A DNA stretch of 29,764 nucleotides, taken from a virus. The translations under genes were made by a program, and so were the position numbers. Shown here piece after piece: positions 16,118-23,628 of this stretch (position 1 is the first letter of the stretch; each line of letters starts with the position of its first letter). The notes under the pieces are model-generated. The model worked only from the letters and a program-made list of their open reading frames with translations, ran no database searches and was not told the DNA's origin. The DNA lies in IMG/VR virus record IMGVR_UViG_3300030012_001576, positions 1 to 29,764 of that record; one strand, given 5' to 3'.

Positions 16118-16404
16118 TAAAGAGGGAAGTCCTTTTTCCACGCTTTGATTGACCAGAATGCCGGAGACAACGATTTCTGACCCTTCACGTTTTTAAGGAC
16201 ACCACCCATACGGGCAAGGAAGGAACGCTGACGCACCGGGTTGTTTTTCTTGATTGACATTCCTCTAAACCCAAAGGTTACCTTTTTCACTTTGCCTGTA
16301 GACTTGTTTTTAACGTAAACACCGAACTTTTTTCTTTTATTTTCTTCAGCGGATAATCTAAAAGGTTTATTGAGTTTAACTTCCCGACCTCTGTATTTAG
16401 CCAT
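16117..16404 (-). CDS. Small basic phage protein with WSI-x-AW C-terminus
   Basis: The 95-aa basic protein begins MAKYRGREVKLNKPFRLS and continues with KFGVYVKNKSTGKVKKVTFG, FRGMSIKKNNPVRQRSFLAR and a final FWSIKAWKK. I recall a family in marine phages with the same order (Lys-Pro-x-Arg start, VYVxxxxxKVxxVxFG, RRKSFRARH, and a C-terminal WSCxMW). In my memory that family has Cys and His residues in the last 30 positions; they are absent here. Function unknown. It is coupled to the MuF-like gene by TAATG. Confidence 0.7.
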   Translation of the reverse strand: MAKYRGREVKLNKPFRLSAEENKRKKFGVYVKNKSTGKVKKVTFGFRGMSIKKNNPVRQRSFLARMGGVLKNVKGQKSLSPAFWSIKAWKKDFPL

Positions 16405-16420
16405 CTTTCATCTCTCTTCT

Positions 16421-16684
16421 TTACTTCTTTTTTCTCTTGGAGGCTCGTCTGATTATATCTTTGTCAAACGTTCCAGACCTTCCTCTTGATATTAGTTTGT
16501 TAACCCTTGCCATCGCCCAAGCATTCATTGGTATTTTAGGTCTGCTTCCCGCACCCAAAAAAGCACCTTGTCCTCTTCGGAAAGAGGCTTTGAGGTCTGC
16601 AAGATTAAATAGTTTTGATTTTTTTGCTTTGGCTCTGAGTGTTTTCAAAACGGATGCGGACAAAGGTTTTCTTCTTACTGCCAT
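16421..16684 (-). CDS. Small basic phage protein with WAMARVNKLI motif
   Basis: The 87-aa, Lys/Arg-rich protein has LRAKAKKSKLFNLADLKASF and a central IPMNAWAMARVNKLI helix, then a basic tail (RRASKRKKK). The order Lys-x-x-x-ThrLeu..., x-RG-x-x-A and PxxWAxARVNxxI is one I remember from short proteins of cyanophages and other marine phages, also of unknown role. It overlaps the upstream gene by TAATG. A DNA- or RNA-binding or prohead-core role would fit the charge but is not shown. Confidence 0.7.
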   Translation of the reverse strand: MAVRRKPLSASVLKTLRAKAKKSKLFNLADLKASFRRGQGAFLGAGSRPKIPMNAWAMARVNKLISRGRSGTFDKDIIRRASKRKKK

Positions 16685-16872
16685 TACGTTCTGTTCCTTC
16701 TTCTTAATAATGCTCTGGGTATTCTAGCTCCCGATTTATAGAGAGAGCTTATCTGTTTGAGTAAACTTGCTCTTGCACTTCTTTCAGCACCTTTTAAACC
16801 AGATAAATATTTTTTGGGAATACCCGTCTGCTTGTCTTTGGGTACTTTTCTACGTTTCTTCTTCCTCGCCAA
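16684..16872 (-). CDS. Very basic 62-aa protein with TTG start overlapping the portal gene
   Basis: The frame starts with TTG at 16872 inside the 3' end of the portal gene. It contains no Met codon, so the unusual start must be judged by its ribosome site: GGAGGG lies eight bases upstream, an excellent site. The 62 residues include KKKRRKVPKDKQTGIPKKYL, then LSGLKGAERSARASLLKQIS and a C-terminal RALLRRRNRT, about one third Lys and Arg. It overlaps the portal stop by 23 bases and is coupled to the next gene by TAATG. I recall marine-phage relatives with a KKYLxGLxxxER motif. Confidence 0.72.
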   Translation of the reverse strand: MARKKKRRKVPKDKQTGIPKKYLSGLKGAERSARASLLKQISSLYKSGARIPRALLRRRNRT

Positions 16873-18271
16873 CTGTCTGACCCTCCACCTCTGTTGTTTG
16901 GAACTGACCTCTCACTGTTCTGTTTGAGTCTATTTCGTCGTTTATTGTTTTGACCATATCGTTGTCATCAATCACCGACTGAGCTATTTGCTTGTCTAGC
17001 TCTTTGTTAAATGTTTCTGATTTGACGCCACTCGCCTTTGCCATTTGTAAATATTGGAGGTCATTTGCCCAGTCCCTTATATCAAACGTGTCTGGGTAGT
17101 TTACCGAACCATCAAACTCTGCATTTTGCCACCGAGCAAACAACGACCAAATTTGCTCTTCTGCATTTTCAAGATAGTCTGCCTTTTCAGACAACCGGGC
17201 ATTCAAAAGCTGAAACTCTGTTTGTAGAGCGATGCCACTTGCTATTTGTGTTCCTGTGGCTCTCACCGAACCCATGTGCGTTATCCTGTCGATTGCATCC
17301 ACTTTATTTTGAATGCATTTCATGATGCCATCTAAGTTTTGACCGCTAGGCTGTATGATATAGGGTTTGAGGTTTGCCTCTAAGTCCTCTGGAATCTCTA
17401 TGATTGAACCCGCTCCCGCACTTGCCTCGACGTTTGGTGTTTTAACAAGACTTGGGTGGTTTGCTAGTCTGATTAGCTGTTCTTTCTCTGAATAGTCGTT
17501 ATAGATTGACTGTTGCAAATAGGCTACATCGGCTAAGTCACTTATTCCTATGGGTCTTTTTGCACCTCTTAGATTGAACACATTGACTGCCGGGATGACT
17601 CCGATAGGGTTTTCTATCTCTTCAATAAGTCTTGCCTCACCTTCCGAGTACTCCTTTTCATACTCTTCGACCTCATATGTGCTTATTGTTTCCTCAGTGA
17701 AAACTTTTATTATTGCTCTATCCTCGTTTATATCCTCAACTATTGTGAGCATATCTAAATAAAATCTACCACTTGGAGACCTTGCGTAGTTCCAGTTCAC
17801 AACATTTTCTGGCGTGTAGATACTGATATAAGGTCTGATATCCTGTGCTAATTCTTCTGCTCTGGTATTGGCGTTTGACTGTGGCTTATCGACTATGACC
17901 CAACAGTTACCATAGATACTAGCGTTCATCTGGACTTCCCGCATTACTGTATTGAATGAGCGACCATCTAAGTCAGCATCCATAAGGAAAGACGTTAGCT
18001 CTGGGTTTCCGTCTAATGAACCATAATCTCTTGTTGGTGGAACTCTCCAGAGGAAACTGGTGTATATCTGAACAACGTTTTTACAATGATTATCAAGTGG
18101 CGTGTGCCTTATCCTTGCGTCATACTCTTCTGGTGACTCTAAAACATATCGGTGCAAATAATATCCATTTTTGTAATCGTTGCCACCTAAATAACTGCGG
18201 ATATAGAACTCCCAATTTGAGATGTTTGCATGCCAAAGATTATGTTTTTCAGTTAGTTGTTCCCGGTTCAT
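16850..18271 (-). CDS. Portal protein
   Basis: I take ATG at 18271 as the start (473 aa): it overlaps the terminase stop as TAATG and has GGTGGAG just upstream, whereas the in-frame GTG nine bases earlier sits inside that ribosome site. The protein has SPP1-gp6-like portal features: the N-terminal helical wing with HRYVLESPEEYDARIRHTPL, a clip and stem region around 200-290, the TGTQIASGIALQTEFQLLNA helix (crown-side), and a polar acidic C-terminus (VEGQTVGEEEET) typical of ring outer surfaces. Twelve copies would form the DNA entry ring. Next to terminase, as expected. Confidence 0.88.
   Translation of the reverse strand: MNREQLTEKHNLWHANISNWEFYIRSYLGGNDYKNGYYLHRYVLESPEEYDARIRHTPLDNHCKNVVQIYTSFLWRVPPTRDYGSLDGNPELTSFLMDADLDGRSFNTVMREVQMNASIYGNCWVIVDKPQSNANTRAEELAQDIRPYISIYTPENVVNWNYARSPSGRFYLDMLTIVEDINEDRAIIKVFTEETISTYEVEEYEKEYSEGEARLIEEIENPIGVIPAVNVFNLRGAKRPIGISDLADVAYLQQSIYNDYSEKEQLIRLANHPSLVKTPNVEASAGAGSIIEIPEDLEANLKPYIIQPSGQNLDGIMKCIQNKVDAIDRITHMGSVRATGTQIASGIALQTEFQLLNARLSEKADYLENAEEQIWSLFARWQNAEFDGSVNYPDTFDIRDWANDLQYLQMAKASGVKSETFNKELDKQIAQSVIDDNDMVKTINDEIDSNRTVRGQFQTTEVEGQTVGEEEET
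16881..16886 (-). promoter_or_regulatory. Shine-Dalgarno GGAGGG for the TTG-started basic gene
   Basis: On the minus strand GGAGGG lies eight bases before a TTG codon within the portal reading frame. It decides the start of the 62-aa basic protein, which has no ATG or GTG alternative. Confidence 0.7.
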
Positions 18272-19488
18272 TAACTCCACCTCTTAGGTTGGCTAGGCAC
18301 AAAATTCCTTTTGAGTGGAAAGTTATATTCAACTAAATATCCGAGAGCGTCGTTCATATGGTCATATCCACTATCTTTGTCGGGAATGTGAGTGCCTTCC
18401 TTGTAAATTTGTCTTTCTATGCTTTTGATTGCATTTTTACAGGATTTTACAATAAATAAACTATTTTGACCATTAACATTTTTTAGCTTGGCATTTACTG
18501 CGTTTATCCTATCCCTAACAAGAGGTGCTGAACTTTTACATCTTACATCAAAACCATAATTTTTCAATATAGCTAAATCTGTCATACCTCCGGCAGATGT
18601 TTTTCTCTGCCTTGCACTTGGGTCTGGATATATCACAATTTGCTTATTTGCATATCTGGTTCTAATTTCTTCACACATTTCGTTCGTATTACTACTATAT
18701 ATTTGTATCTCATCAATTACAAATATTCTATCATTAATTACAACACACACTACGGCACTCATTGGGTCAACGTTAAAGTCTAAACCTATATGAAGGATTG
18801 GTGAGTTCTTGTTGCATTTATCAATTATGTTTTTATCCCTTGAGAAGTTGTAATATATCATCCCGGAGTAGTTAACAAAGGTTGCCTCATACTCTTGTTG
18901 GAATGTCCTCAAGTCCAGGTCTTGTTTGGCTTGCTCTATCTCATCGTCAGATACCTGTCCACCTTCCAACGTTGTGTATTTGAAGGAAGACCAATCTTTA
19001 TTAGACTCACCTAATTTAAAAAGCTCATACGACCAGTTTCCAAACCCTCTGGGACTGCCACAGAATAAGGCGTGACCTTTGGTGTCTGAGAGCGTGGGTC
19101 GCAGAACTTCATACCAAGCCTCCTTATTAACGTCAGCAAACTCATCAATGCAGAGAAAGTCTAAACCAACACCTCTTAGGCTTTGCTCGTTGTCCGACCC
19201 CCTCAAAGTTATGGTTGAGTTGTTTTTTAAAGTTAATGTCAAATCACTGTGGTTTATATTCTTGACCCATTTATGATTTATCATTTTCTCTTTAAGTACG
19301 CTCCAACAGATAGCCTTTGCTTGACGATAGCTTGGAGCAACATACCATATTTTTTTATTTGGGTGGCTTGCAAACTTTGCCAGTTCGTTAATTGCTAAGA
19401 ATGTCTTACCAAAGCGTCTCCCGGTTATTAAAACTCTGAACCTTGCCTTATTGCTGATGACTTGCTTTTGAGGTTGGGTGAGAGGCAT
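18271..19488 (-). CDS. terL: Terminase large subunit
   Basis: The 405-aa protein has both enzymatic parts of a packaging motor. Walker A is GRRFGKT at 23-29, the Walker B with catalytic carboxylates is FLCIDEFAD at 111-119, and CGSP at 143-146 is the coupling motif. The RNase H-like nuclease has GLDFN (Asp 237), Asp 289 in YPDPS and the C-terminal GYDHMNDALG (Asp 376, His 377, Asp 380). It pumps DNA into the prohead and cuts it. Length is normal to short for the family. The start overlaps the small-subunit stop (TGATG). The motif set is generic, so cohesive-end versus headful packaging cannot be told. Confidence 0.95.
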   Translation of the reverse strand: MPLTQPQKQVISNKARFRVLITGRRFGKTFLAINELAKFASHPNKKIWYVAPSYRQAKAICWSVLKEKMINHKWVKNINHSDLTLTLKNNSTITLRGSDNEQSLRGVGLDFLCIDEFADVNKEAWYEVLRPTLSDTKGHALFCGSPRGFGNWSYELFKLGESNKDWSSFKYTTLEGGQVSDDEIEQAKQDLDLRTFQQEYEATFVNYSGMIYYNFSRDKNIIDKCNKNSPILHIGLDFNVDPMSAVVCVVINDRIFVIDEIQIYSSNTNEMCEEIRTRYANKQIVIYPDPSARQRKTSAGGMTDLAILKNYGFDVRCKSSAPLVRDRINAVNAKLKNVNGQNSLFIVKSCKNAIKSIERQIYKEGTHIPDKDSGYDHMNDALGYLVEYNFPLKRNFVPSQPKRWS

Positions 19489-19793
19489 CAGTCAACCGAC
19501 CACACCAATGGTTCGTCTAACTCTGTTTGTTCAATTCTATCTTGTTGACCCAACATATTCTTGCCAAGAAAGATTTGCATGGTCACATTGCCTTTTTCTG
19601 CTGATTTCCACTGAAGCTGTCTGAGTCTTATTTTCTGCTCTGCTCTACCTTTTGTCAGAAATTCGGAATAACTCTTTCTGAGGAGGCTTTCGTCACAACC
19701 ATAAAAGTCTGCTATTTCCGTGTTGGTGCAACCTAGAGATGACAACTTTTGTATTTGACTAGGTTCTATATTGTACTTTTTTGGTCTCGCCAT
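19488..19793 (-). CDS. Probable terminase small subunit
   Basis: The 101-aa protein begins MARPKKYNIEPSQIQKLSSLG and has a helix-turn-helix at about 12-40 (TNTEIADFYGCDESLLRKSY), then a helical part with the KIRLRQLQWKSAEKGNVTMQ phrase and FLGKNMLGQQD. The A-x-x-G-N-x-x-x-x-I/F-x-L-K-N pattern with an N-terminal HTH is characteristic of small terminase subunits that recognise the packaging site. It lies directly upstream of terL with a TGATG overlap. No good Shine-Dalgarno lies before its ATG at 19793. Confidence 0.78.
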   Translation of the reverse strand: MARPKKYNIEPSQIQKLSSLGCTNTEIADFYGCDESLLRKSYSEFLTKGRAEQKIRLRQLQWKSAEKGNVTMQIFLGKNMLGQQDRIEQTELDEPLVWSVD

Positions 19794-19919
19794 TCCTATT
19801 TATACCCCATAGTTAGGTTGGTGTGGCAAAAAGAAAACTCCCCTATGAAGTCCAATCAAACTGAGGTTGCCCACTTAATGCCACATTCTAGATTTATCGA
19901 ATCTTCAATAAAAAATCTA
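19794..19919 (-). other. Non-coding stretch upstream of the terminase genes
   Basis: These 126 bases contain no convincing gene. On the minus strand there is TATAAAT ten bases before the small terminase ATG, without a good -35 (TTGCCA would be 19 bases away). The segment also has a 7-bp inverted repeat TAGATTT / AAATCTA at its upstream edge and scattered GTGGC/GCCAC and GGTTG-type repeats. By position, it could hold a late promoter or the packaging site. None of these is proved. Confidence 0.35.
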
Positions 19920-20072
19920 CTATATTTTATTTTTTCTATTTTCTTTCCTTTTCTTTTCTGCCAGTTTTTTCATCAACTCCACTGTTTCCTTTTTAAACAC
20001 CCTTGTATTCCTTTGACCCGTGTCTGGAACTATTGGCTTGAGTGCAAATATTTTTTCATAATCTTTATTCAT
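19920..20072 (-). CDS. Small basic hypothetical protein (50 aa)
   Basis: A 50-codon frame starts with ATG at 20072, overlapping the preceding stop as ATGA, and ends at TAG 19920-19922. It begins MNKDYEKIFALKPIVPDTGQ, contains RVFKKETVELMKKLAEK and ends in a run of Lys, Arg and Asn. The coupling overlap and the open frame in otherwise empty DNA support it. It is the last gene of the early block before the terminase leader. Function unknown. Confidence 0.6.
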   Translation of the reverse strand: MNKDYEKIFALKPIVPDTGQRNTRVFKKETVELMKKLAEKKRKENRKNKI

Positions 20073-20269
20073 GGTAACTCCCAATAATATGACTTAACGC
20101 TACGACAGTTTTTTTTCATTGATATCGGGTCTCTGACCTGGTTTATCGCTGTCGCTAACGCTAAACACTCGGCATGATTATCAAAGACCAACCTATGCAC
20201 CTCAACATCTGCGGTCTCAATATCCGTGATGGTTATTAAATACATAGTGAATGTGATAACTTCCATCAT
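20069..20269 (-). CDS. Hypothetical protein
   Basis: A 66-aa protein beginning with two Met codons; the first ATG overlaps the methyltransferase stop as ATGA and the second as TGATG. The sequence starts with beta-like MYLITITDIETADVEVHRLVF and continues with a helix (HAECLALATAIN) and a basic SMKKNCRSVKSYYWEL end with two Cys. It resembles in size and layout the short host-takeover type proteins of phages, but I do not recognise the family. Confidence 0.6.
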   Translation of the reverse strand: MMEVITFTMYLITITDIETADVEVHRLVFDNHAECLALATAINQVRDPISMKKNCRSVKSYYWELP

Positions 20270-21444
20270 AATTTTTTAGCTTTCAACCCGGTGTAGTTTT
20301 CCCAACGTTTAACAATAACGTCAGCATACTTGGGGTCTAGCTCCACAGAATAACAAGCTCTGTTGAGTTTTTCCGATGCAATGATTGTTGAACCACTTCC
20401 ACCGAAAGGGTCATATATAATGTCCTCGCTTTTAGAACTATTTTTCAATGCCTTAACAATCAGTTCTATTGGTTTCATAGTGGGGTGCAATTCCGATGTT
20501 GTTGGGCGGTCTACTTCCCAGACCGATGTGTTTGTCCTGTCTCCATAAAACTTATGCTTTGCTCCGTTTAACCAACCATAAAAAATAGGTTCATGAATAT
20601 AATGATAATCTGACCTTCCCAACACTAAGCTGTGTTTTTTCCATATAATATTACACGAATGGTGGAGATTTGCTTTTTTAAACGCTGATAAAAAATTAAT
20701 AGAGTTTCTTTCTCCAAAACAAATGTAGTATGGAGAGCCTTCTTTAATATGCTTTTGACTAGCAACGATAAATTTTTCTATAAAGTTTTCGAACTCTTCC
20801 TCAGTCATACTGTCGTTCATAATTGACCTTTGTTTCCAACTTGGGTGCTTTGTTGCACCATAATCCACGTTGTATGGCGGGTCAGTAAACACCATGTCTG
20901 CTTTTGATTCTTTGAACAGTTTTGATAAAACCTCTTCACTTGTTGAGTCTCCGCATATTAATTTATGCTGACCCAATTGATATATATCCCCAACTTTTGA
21001 TTTAGGTTTTTCTGGAACTTCCGGGATTTCGTCATCTTCTGTTAGACCATCGCCTTCATTATTTAAAAACTTTTCAATTTCTAAATCATCGAAACCAAGC
21101 TCTTCCAGATTATAATCTTGCTCCAACAATTCGTTTATTTCAGAACTTAACAAATCCATATCCCAGTTTGAGTCTTCGTTTAATCTATTGTCAGCAATCC
21201 TGTACGCTTTTGCTTTTGCTTCTGAAAGGTCAGCAACAACTATGGGTACTTTTTTAAGTCCGAGCTTTTTTGCTCCTTGCAACCGGGTGTGTCCTACAAT
21301 CACAATCATATCTTTATCGACTACTATTGGTTGTTGAAAGCCATATTCTTTTATTGAACTCGCAAGTTTGTCTATTGCTTGGTCTTTTCTAGGGTTGTTG
21401 TGATAAGGGATTAACTTATCGGTAGCCACGTTTTGTATTTTCAT
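20266..21444 (-). CDS. ParB-like nuclease domain fused to DNA methyltransferase
   Basis: The 392-aa protein has two parts. Residues 1-100 are ParB-N/Srx-like: LIPYHNNPRK at 11-20, SIKEYGFQQPIVV and GHTRLQGAKKLG (51-62), the GHxR box. Residues 155-392 are a SAM-dependent DNA methyltransferase: GDIYQLGQHKLICGDS, the catalytic DPPY at 188-191 and the later SAM-binding DPFGGSGST at 345-353. The order of catalytic before SAM motif is that of beta-class N6-adenine or N4-cytosine enzymes. No restriction enzyme sits next to it, so self-protection against host restriction or a regulatory mark is likely. The ATG follows an AAAGGA site. Confidence 0.9.
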   Translation of the reverse strand: MKIQNVATDKLIPYHNNPRKDQAIDKLASSIKEYGFQQPIVVDKDMIVIVGHTRLQGAKKLGLKKVPIVVADLSEAKAKAYRIADNRLNEDSNWDMDLLSSEINELLEQDYNLEELGFDDLEIEKFLNNEGDGLTEDDEIPEVPEKPKSKVGDIYQLGQHKLICGDSTSEEVLSKLFKESKADMVFTDPPYNVDYGATKHPSWKQRSIMNDSMTEEEFENFIEKFIVASQKHIKEGSPYYICFGERNSINFLSAFKKANLHHSCNIIWKKHSLVLGRSDYHYIHEPIFYGWLNGAKHKFYGDRTNTSVWEVDRPTTSELHPTMKPIELIVKALKNSSKSEDIIYDPFGGSGSTIIASEKLNRACYSVELDPKYADVIVKRWENYTGLKAKKL

Positions 21445-21456
21445 TTTTTATTTCCT

Positions 21457-21669
21457 TTATTTTTTATTCTTGTAGTAATTCTTAGTTAAACGCTTTATTT
21501 TCCAACACATTTTTTTATCCAACTCTTTTCTAAGTTCTTCTAAATCGTAAATAGCATCGTTCAAACAATCCATTTTTATAACGTCATCCATTTCAAGAAA
21601 TGCTTTTTGTGGTCTTGCTACCGCCTGTTCAGACATTTCTTGATAATTTATTGAGATGATTTTTTTCAT
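21457..21669 (-). CDS. Hypothetical protein
   Basis: The start at ATG 21669 overlaps the preceding stop as ATGA; a GTG two codons upstream extends the frame but lacks support. The 70-aa product begins MKKIISINYQEMSEQAVARP, has an acidic helix (DDVIKMDCLNDAIYDLEELRK) and a very basic C-terminus (KIKRLTKNYYKNKK). It sits between a replication-type gene and the methyltransferase gene. No family recognised. Confidence 0.6.
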   Translation of the reverse strand: MKKIISINYQEMSEQAVARPQKAFLEMDDVIKMDCLNDAIYDLEELRKELDKKMCWKIKRLTKNYYKNKK

Positions 21670-22544
21670 AGCCACCCCCTCAAATCTAGATATTTTTCTG
21701 CTTGTTCCTTTGTAAACTCGCCCTCAGATATTGCCCGGTGGACATCTCCCGTGTGGTGTCGAGCAGTGGATACGACATATCCTTTGACAGTTTGGGTTTC
21801 CACACACTCTTTGAACTGCTTTAATCTGAAAGGATACATGTCTACCTTTTCGGTGCTGAGAGCCTTTGGGTTCTCATCAAGATATTTTTTTGCAGATAAC
21901 CAAAAGGCGGGTTGCTTTGCAAATTGCTTGTCTTCTACAGAGTCAAAATACTTATTGTACATCTTTGCTAACTCTTGAGGTTTTTCTATCCAATCTTTTT
22001 CTAGTTTTAGATAGTTTTTTTCTGCTGTCCCCTTGCTGACTTTATTCTTTACATCATTCCAAAAGGAAAGAAACTGTGAACTATAGTTCACCTTACTGTG
22101 TTTAGGTTTAGAGATAGGGGTAAGGGGTGTTGGTAGGGGGGTTTCCTCTGGGTTATTGTTAGGTTTTTTTGGTCTTCCACCTAGCTTGCCATTTCTCTTA
22201 GATGCTTCCATTCGCCTTGTTATATAAAGATATTCTTGAAGCTGTCTCTCGTTTTGATAATGGTCGTTAATATAAACAAAAAACTCTTTGATAATTAAGT
22301 CACACGAATGTTTCTCCTCATCTGTGTGGCAGTTTGCTATTCTATAGTAAGTCATGTTGTAGCTTGGTATGCCAATGCATCCCTTGTTCCAGTTCCAACA
22401 GAGCAATCTGATATATATTCCTATTTCAGTATTACTAAGATGTTGAGTCCCGGCTATAAAATCATTAGTGAATAAATACCAAGCTTTTAATTTTTCTTTT
22501 GGTTTTGAGTTTTCGTCTATTACTTCGAAATCGTCATTTGTCAT
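21666..22544 (-). CDS. DUF1376-type phage replication protein
   Basis: Residues about 18-115 match DUF1376 as I know it: LKAWYLFTNDFIAGTQHLSN, then E-x-G-x-Y-x-R-L-L-C (about 40-49), NWNKGCIGIP, and the RRMEASKRNGKLGGRPKK region following. A linker of Asn, Pro and Thr (about 127-150) leads to a helical C-terminal domain (about 155-292) with FWNDVKNKVSKG and aromatic-rich helices, ending in the KEQAEKYLDLRGWL motif. DUF1376 proteins in phages replace or precede replication initiators and helicase loaders, so initiation of DNA replication is the likely role. Its leader has a perfect TATAAT and GGAG. Confidence 0.82.
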   Translation of the reverse strand: MTNDDFEVIDENSKPKEKLKAWYLFTNDFIAGTQHLSNTEIGIYIRLLCWNWNKGCIGIPSYNMTYYRIANCHTDEEKHSCDLIIKEFFVYINDHYQNERQLQEYLYITRRMEASKRNGKLGGRPKKPNNNPEETPLPTPLTPISKPKHSKVNYSSQFLSFWNDVKNKVSKGTAEKNYLKLEKDWIEKPQELAKMYNKYFDSVEDKQFAKQPAFWLSAKKYLDENPKALSTEKVDMYPFRLKQFKECVETQTVKGYVVSTARHHTGDVHRAISEGEFTKEQAEKYLDLRGWL

Positions 22545-22566
22545 TTTTGAACTCCAATATTGTTTT

Positions 22567-22572
22567 ATTATA
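22567..22572 (-). promoter_or_regulatory. Candidate -10 box TATAAT before the replication protein
   Basis: A perfect TATAAT on the minus strand lies 22 bases before the ATG at 22544 and directly upstream of the GGAG-containing leader. No good -35 sits at 16-18 bases (best TTTAGG), so this is either an activator-dependent promoter or chance in AT-rich DNA. Confidence 0.4.
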
Positions 22573-22601
22573 ACCCTCTAAGCCAAAACCTAAAGGGTTA
22601 T
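22570..22601 (-). other. RNA hairpin between exonuclease and replication genes
   Basis: On the minus strand ATAACCCTTTAG pairs with TTAGAGGGTTAT (12 bp with two G-U pairs) around an eight-base loop. It starts five bases after the exonuclease stop. It is followed by AATAAAAC rather than a U-run, so it is not a standard terminator. It overlaps the -10 box. The G-U pairs make it more stable in minus-sense RNA than in plus-sense RNA. Confidence 0.5.
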
Positions 22602-22606
22602 TTTGG

Positions 22607-23383
22607 TTAATATCCCCAGACTTCCTTTCTAGCGTTAAGAACAGTCTCCTCTTTCCATATCCAGTTATCCGGGTTGGGAACTAAGCTGTTTTTAACGTCA
22701 TCTGGAGAATCTACTGTTTTGAGATAATTGCCCATAACCTTAATAATATGCTGACATATGCGATAAGGTTCGGTGTAATCATCAAGCGACATGGCAATGA
22801 ACTCGGCATCCTTTGTCTTGGTTGGGTTTTTTAAATACCATAAAATTTGCTTGGCATTTGTTGCCTTTTGATAAATTGCCTGTTGCATAGCATGAGAAAT
22901 ACTAACTCTCATCGGCAGGTTTTTAGACGTTTTCAAATCAATATAAAAATCTTCTTTTGTGTTTTTATCTTCGAAATGAAAGTCCGTATAACCAATGAAT
23001 GGTATGGTATCAATCTCAAGCTCCACCTTTTTTTGATACGCTAGCAGATTCCAAGAGAAAGCATAGTTTTGAAATTGCTTAATACCTAGTTCAAATAAAG
23101 GCACTAGATTGTTTCTCTCATCATCTATCTTTGGGTCTTTTATGCGTGAGCAATTAGCATCATATTCAGCTAGCATTTTCTCTGTGGCTTCTGATGCTGA
23201 TATTCCATGTAAGAACATATTTATTCCAGACTCCACAGATTGCCCTCTAACGGCTGATGCACTTGTCGGGAACTCATACCCAAAGACTCTCCTTAACGCC
23301 CAACGCTCCCGATAAAAAGCGAACTCGTTAAGGTGTGAAAAGGATAGAGGTAATAAATCAAACTTTTCAAAATGCTCAATCAT
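22607..23383 (-). CDS. RecB/Cas4-like PD-(D/E)XK exonuclease
   Basis: The 258-aa protein has the core of this nuclease family: RGQSVESGI at 46-54 (metal-site Glu helix), GYTDF at 131-135 with Asp 134, FYIDLKTSK at 146-154 with Asp 149 and Lys 151, and the QQAIYQ helix at 167-172. It is likely a phage recombination exonuclease, comparable with lambda exonuclease or Cas4-like proteins; no iron-sulphur Cys cluster is visible (only scattered Cys). A single-strand annealing protein was not seen next to it. Its ATG overlaps nothing; its stop is five bases from a hairpin. Confidence 0.85.
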   Translation of the reverse strand: MIEHFEKFDLLPLSFSHLNEFAFYRERWALRRVFGYEFPTSASAVRGQSVESGINMFLHGISASEATEKMLAEYDANCSRIKDPKIDDERNNLVPLFELGIKQFQNYAFSWNLLAYQKKVELEIDTIPFIGYTDFHFEDKNTKEDFYIDLKTSKNLPMRVSISHAMQQAIYQKATNAKQILWYLKNPTKTKDAEFIAMSLDDYTEPYRICQHIIKVMGNYLKTVDSPDDVKNSLVPNPDNWIWKEETVLNARKEVWGY

Positions 23384-23628
23384 ATCAAATCCATGTAGTC
23401 TTGAGTGTACTTTTTGTTTTCTTCAATTTGTTTTTTCAAATCAAAGCAAAGGTCATGAGCATTACTTTGTCTTCCAAATTTGATTATATACTCATTAAGA
23501 GCATCAATGAGATTATCCATAACCCTTATTTCGCTTGAGTGTTTGGATAGACCTCGCTCTTTTTGCTTGTCGATTTTTCTTTCCATTTCAAATTCAAAAA
23601 AGGTCTTTGAGTTATCATATTCAACCAT
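23380..23628 (-). CDS. Hypothetical helical protein
   Basis: The 82-aa protein is almost entirely helical and charged (EFEMERKIDKQKERGLSKHS in the N-terminal half, LKKQIEENKKYTQDYMDLI at the end) with a Cys at about residue 61. It overlaps the exonuclease start by ATGA and its own start overlaps the upstream HTH gene by eight bases. The tight coupling to the exonuclease suggests a partner or regulator in recombination, but no family is recognised. Confidence 0.6.
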   Translation of the reverse strand: MVEYDNSKTFFEFEMERKIDKQKERGLSKHSSEIRVMDNLIDALNEYIIKFGRQSNAHDLCFDLKKQIEENKKYTQDYMDLI

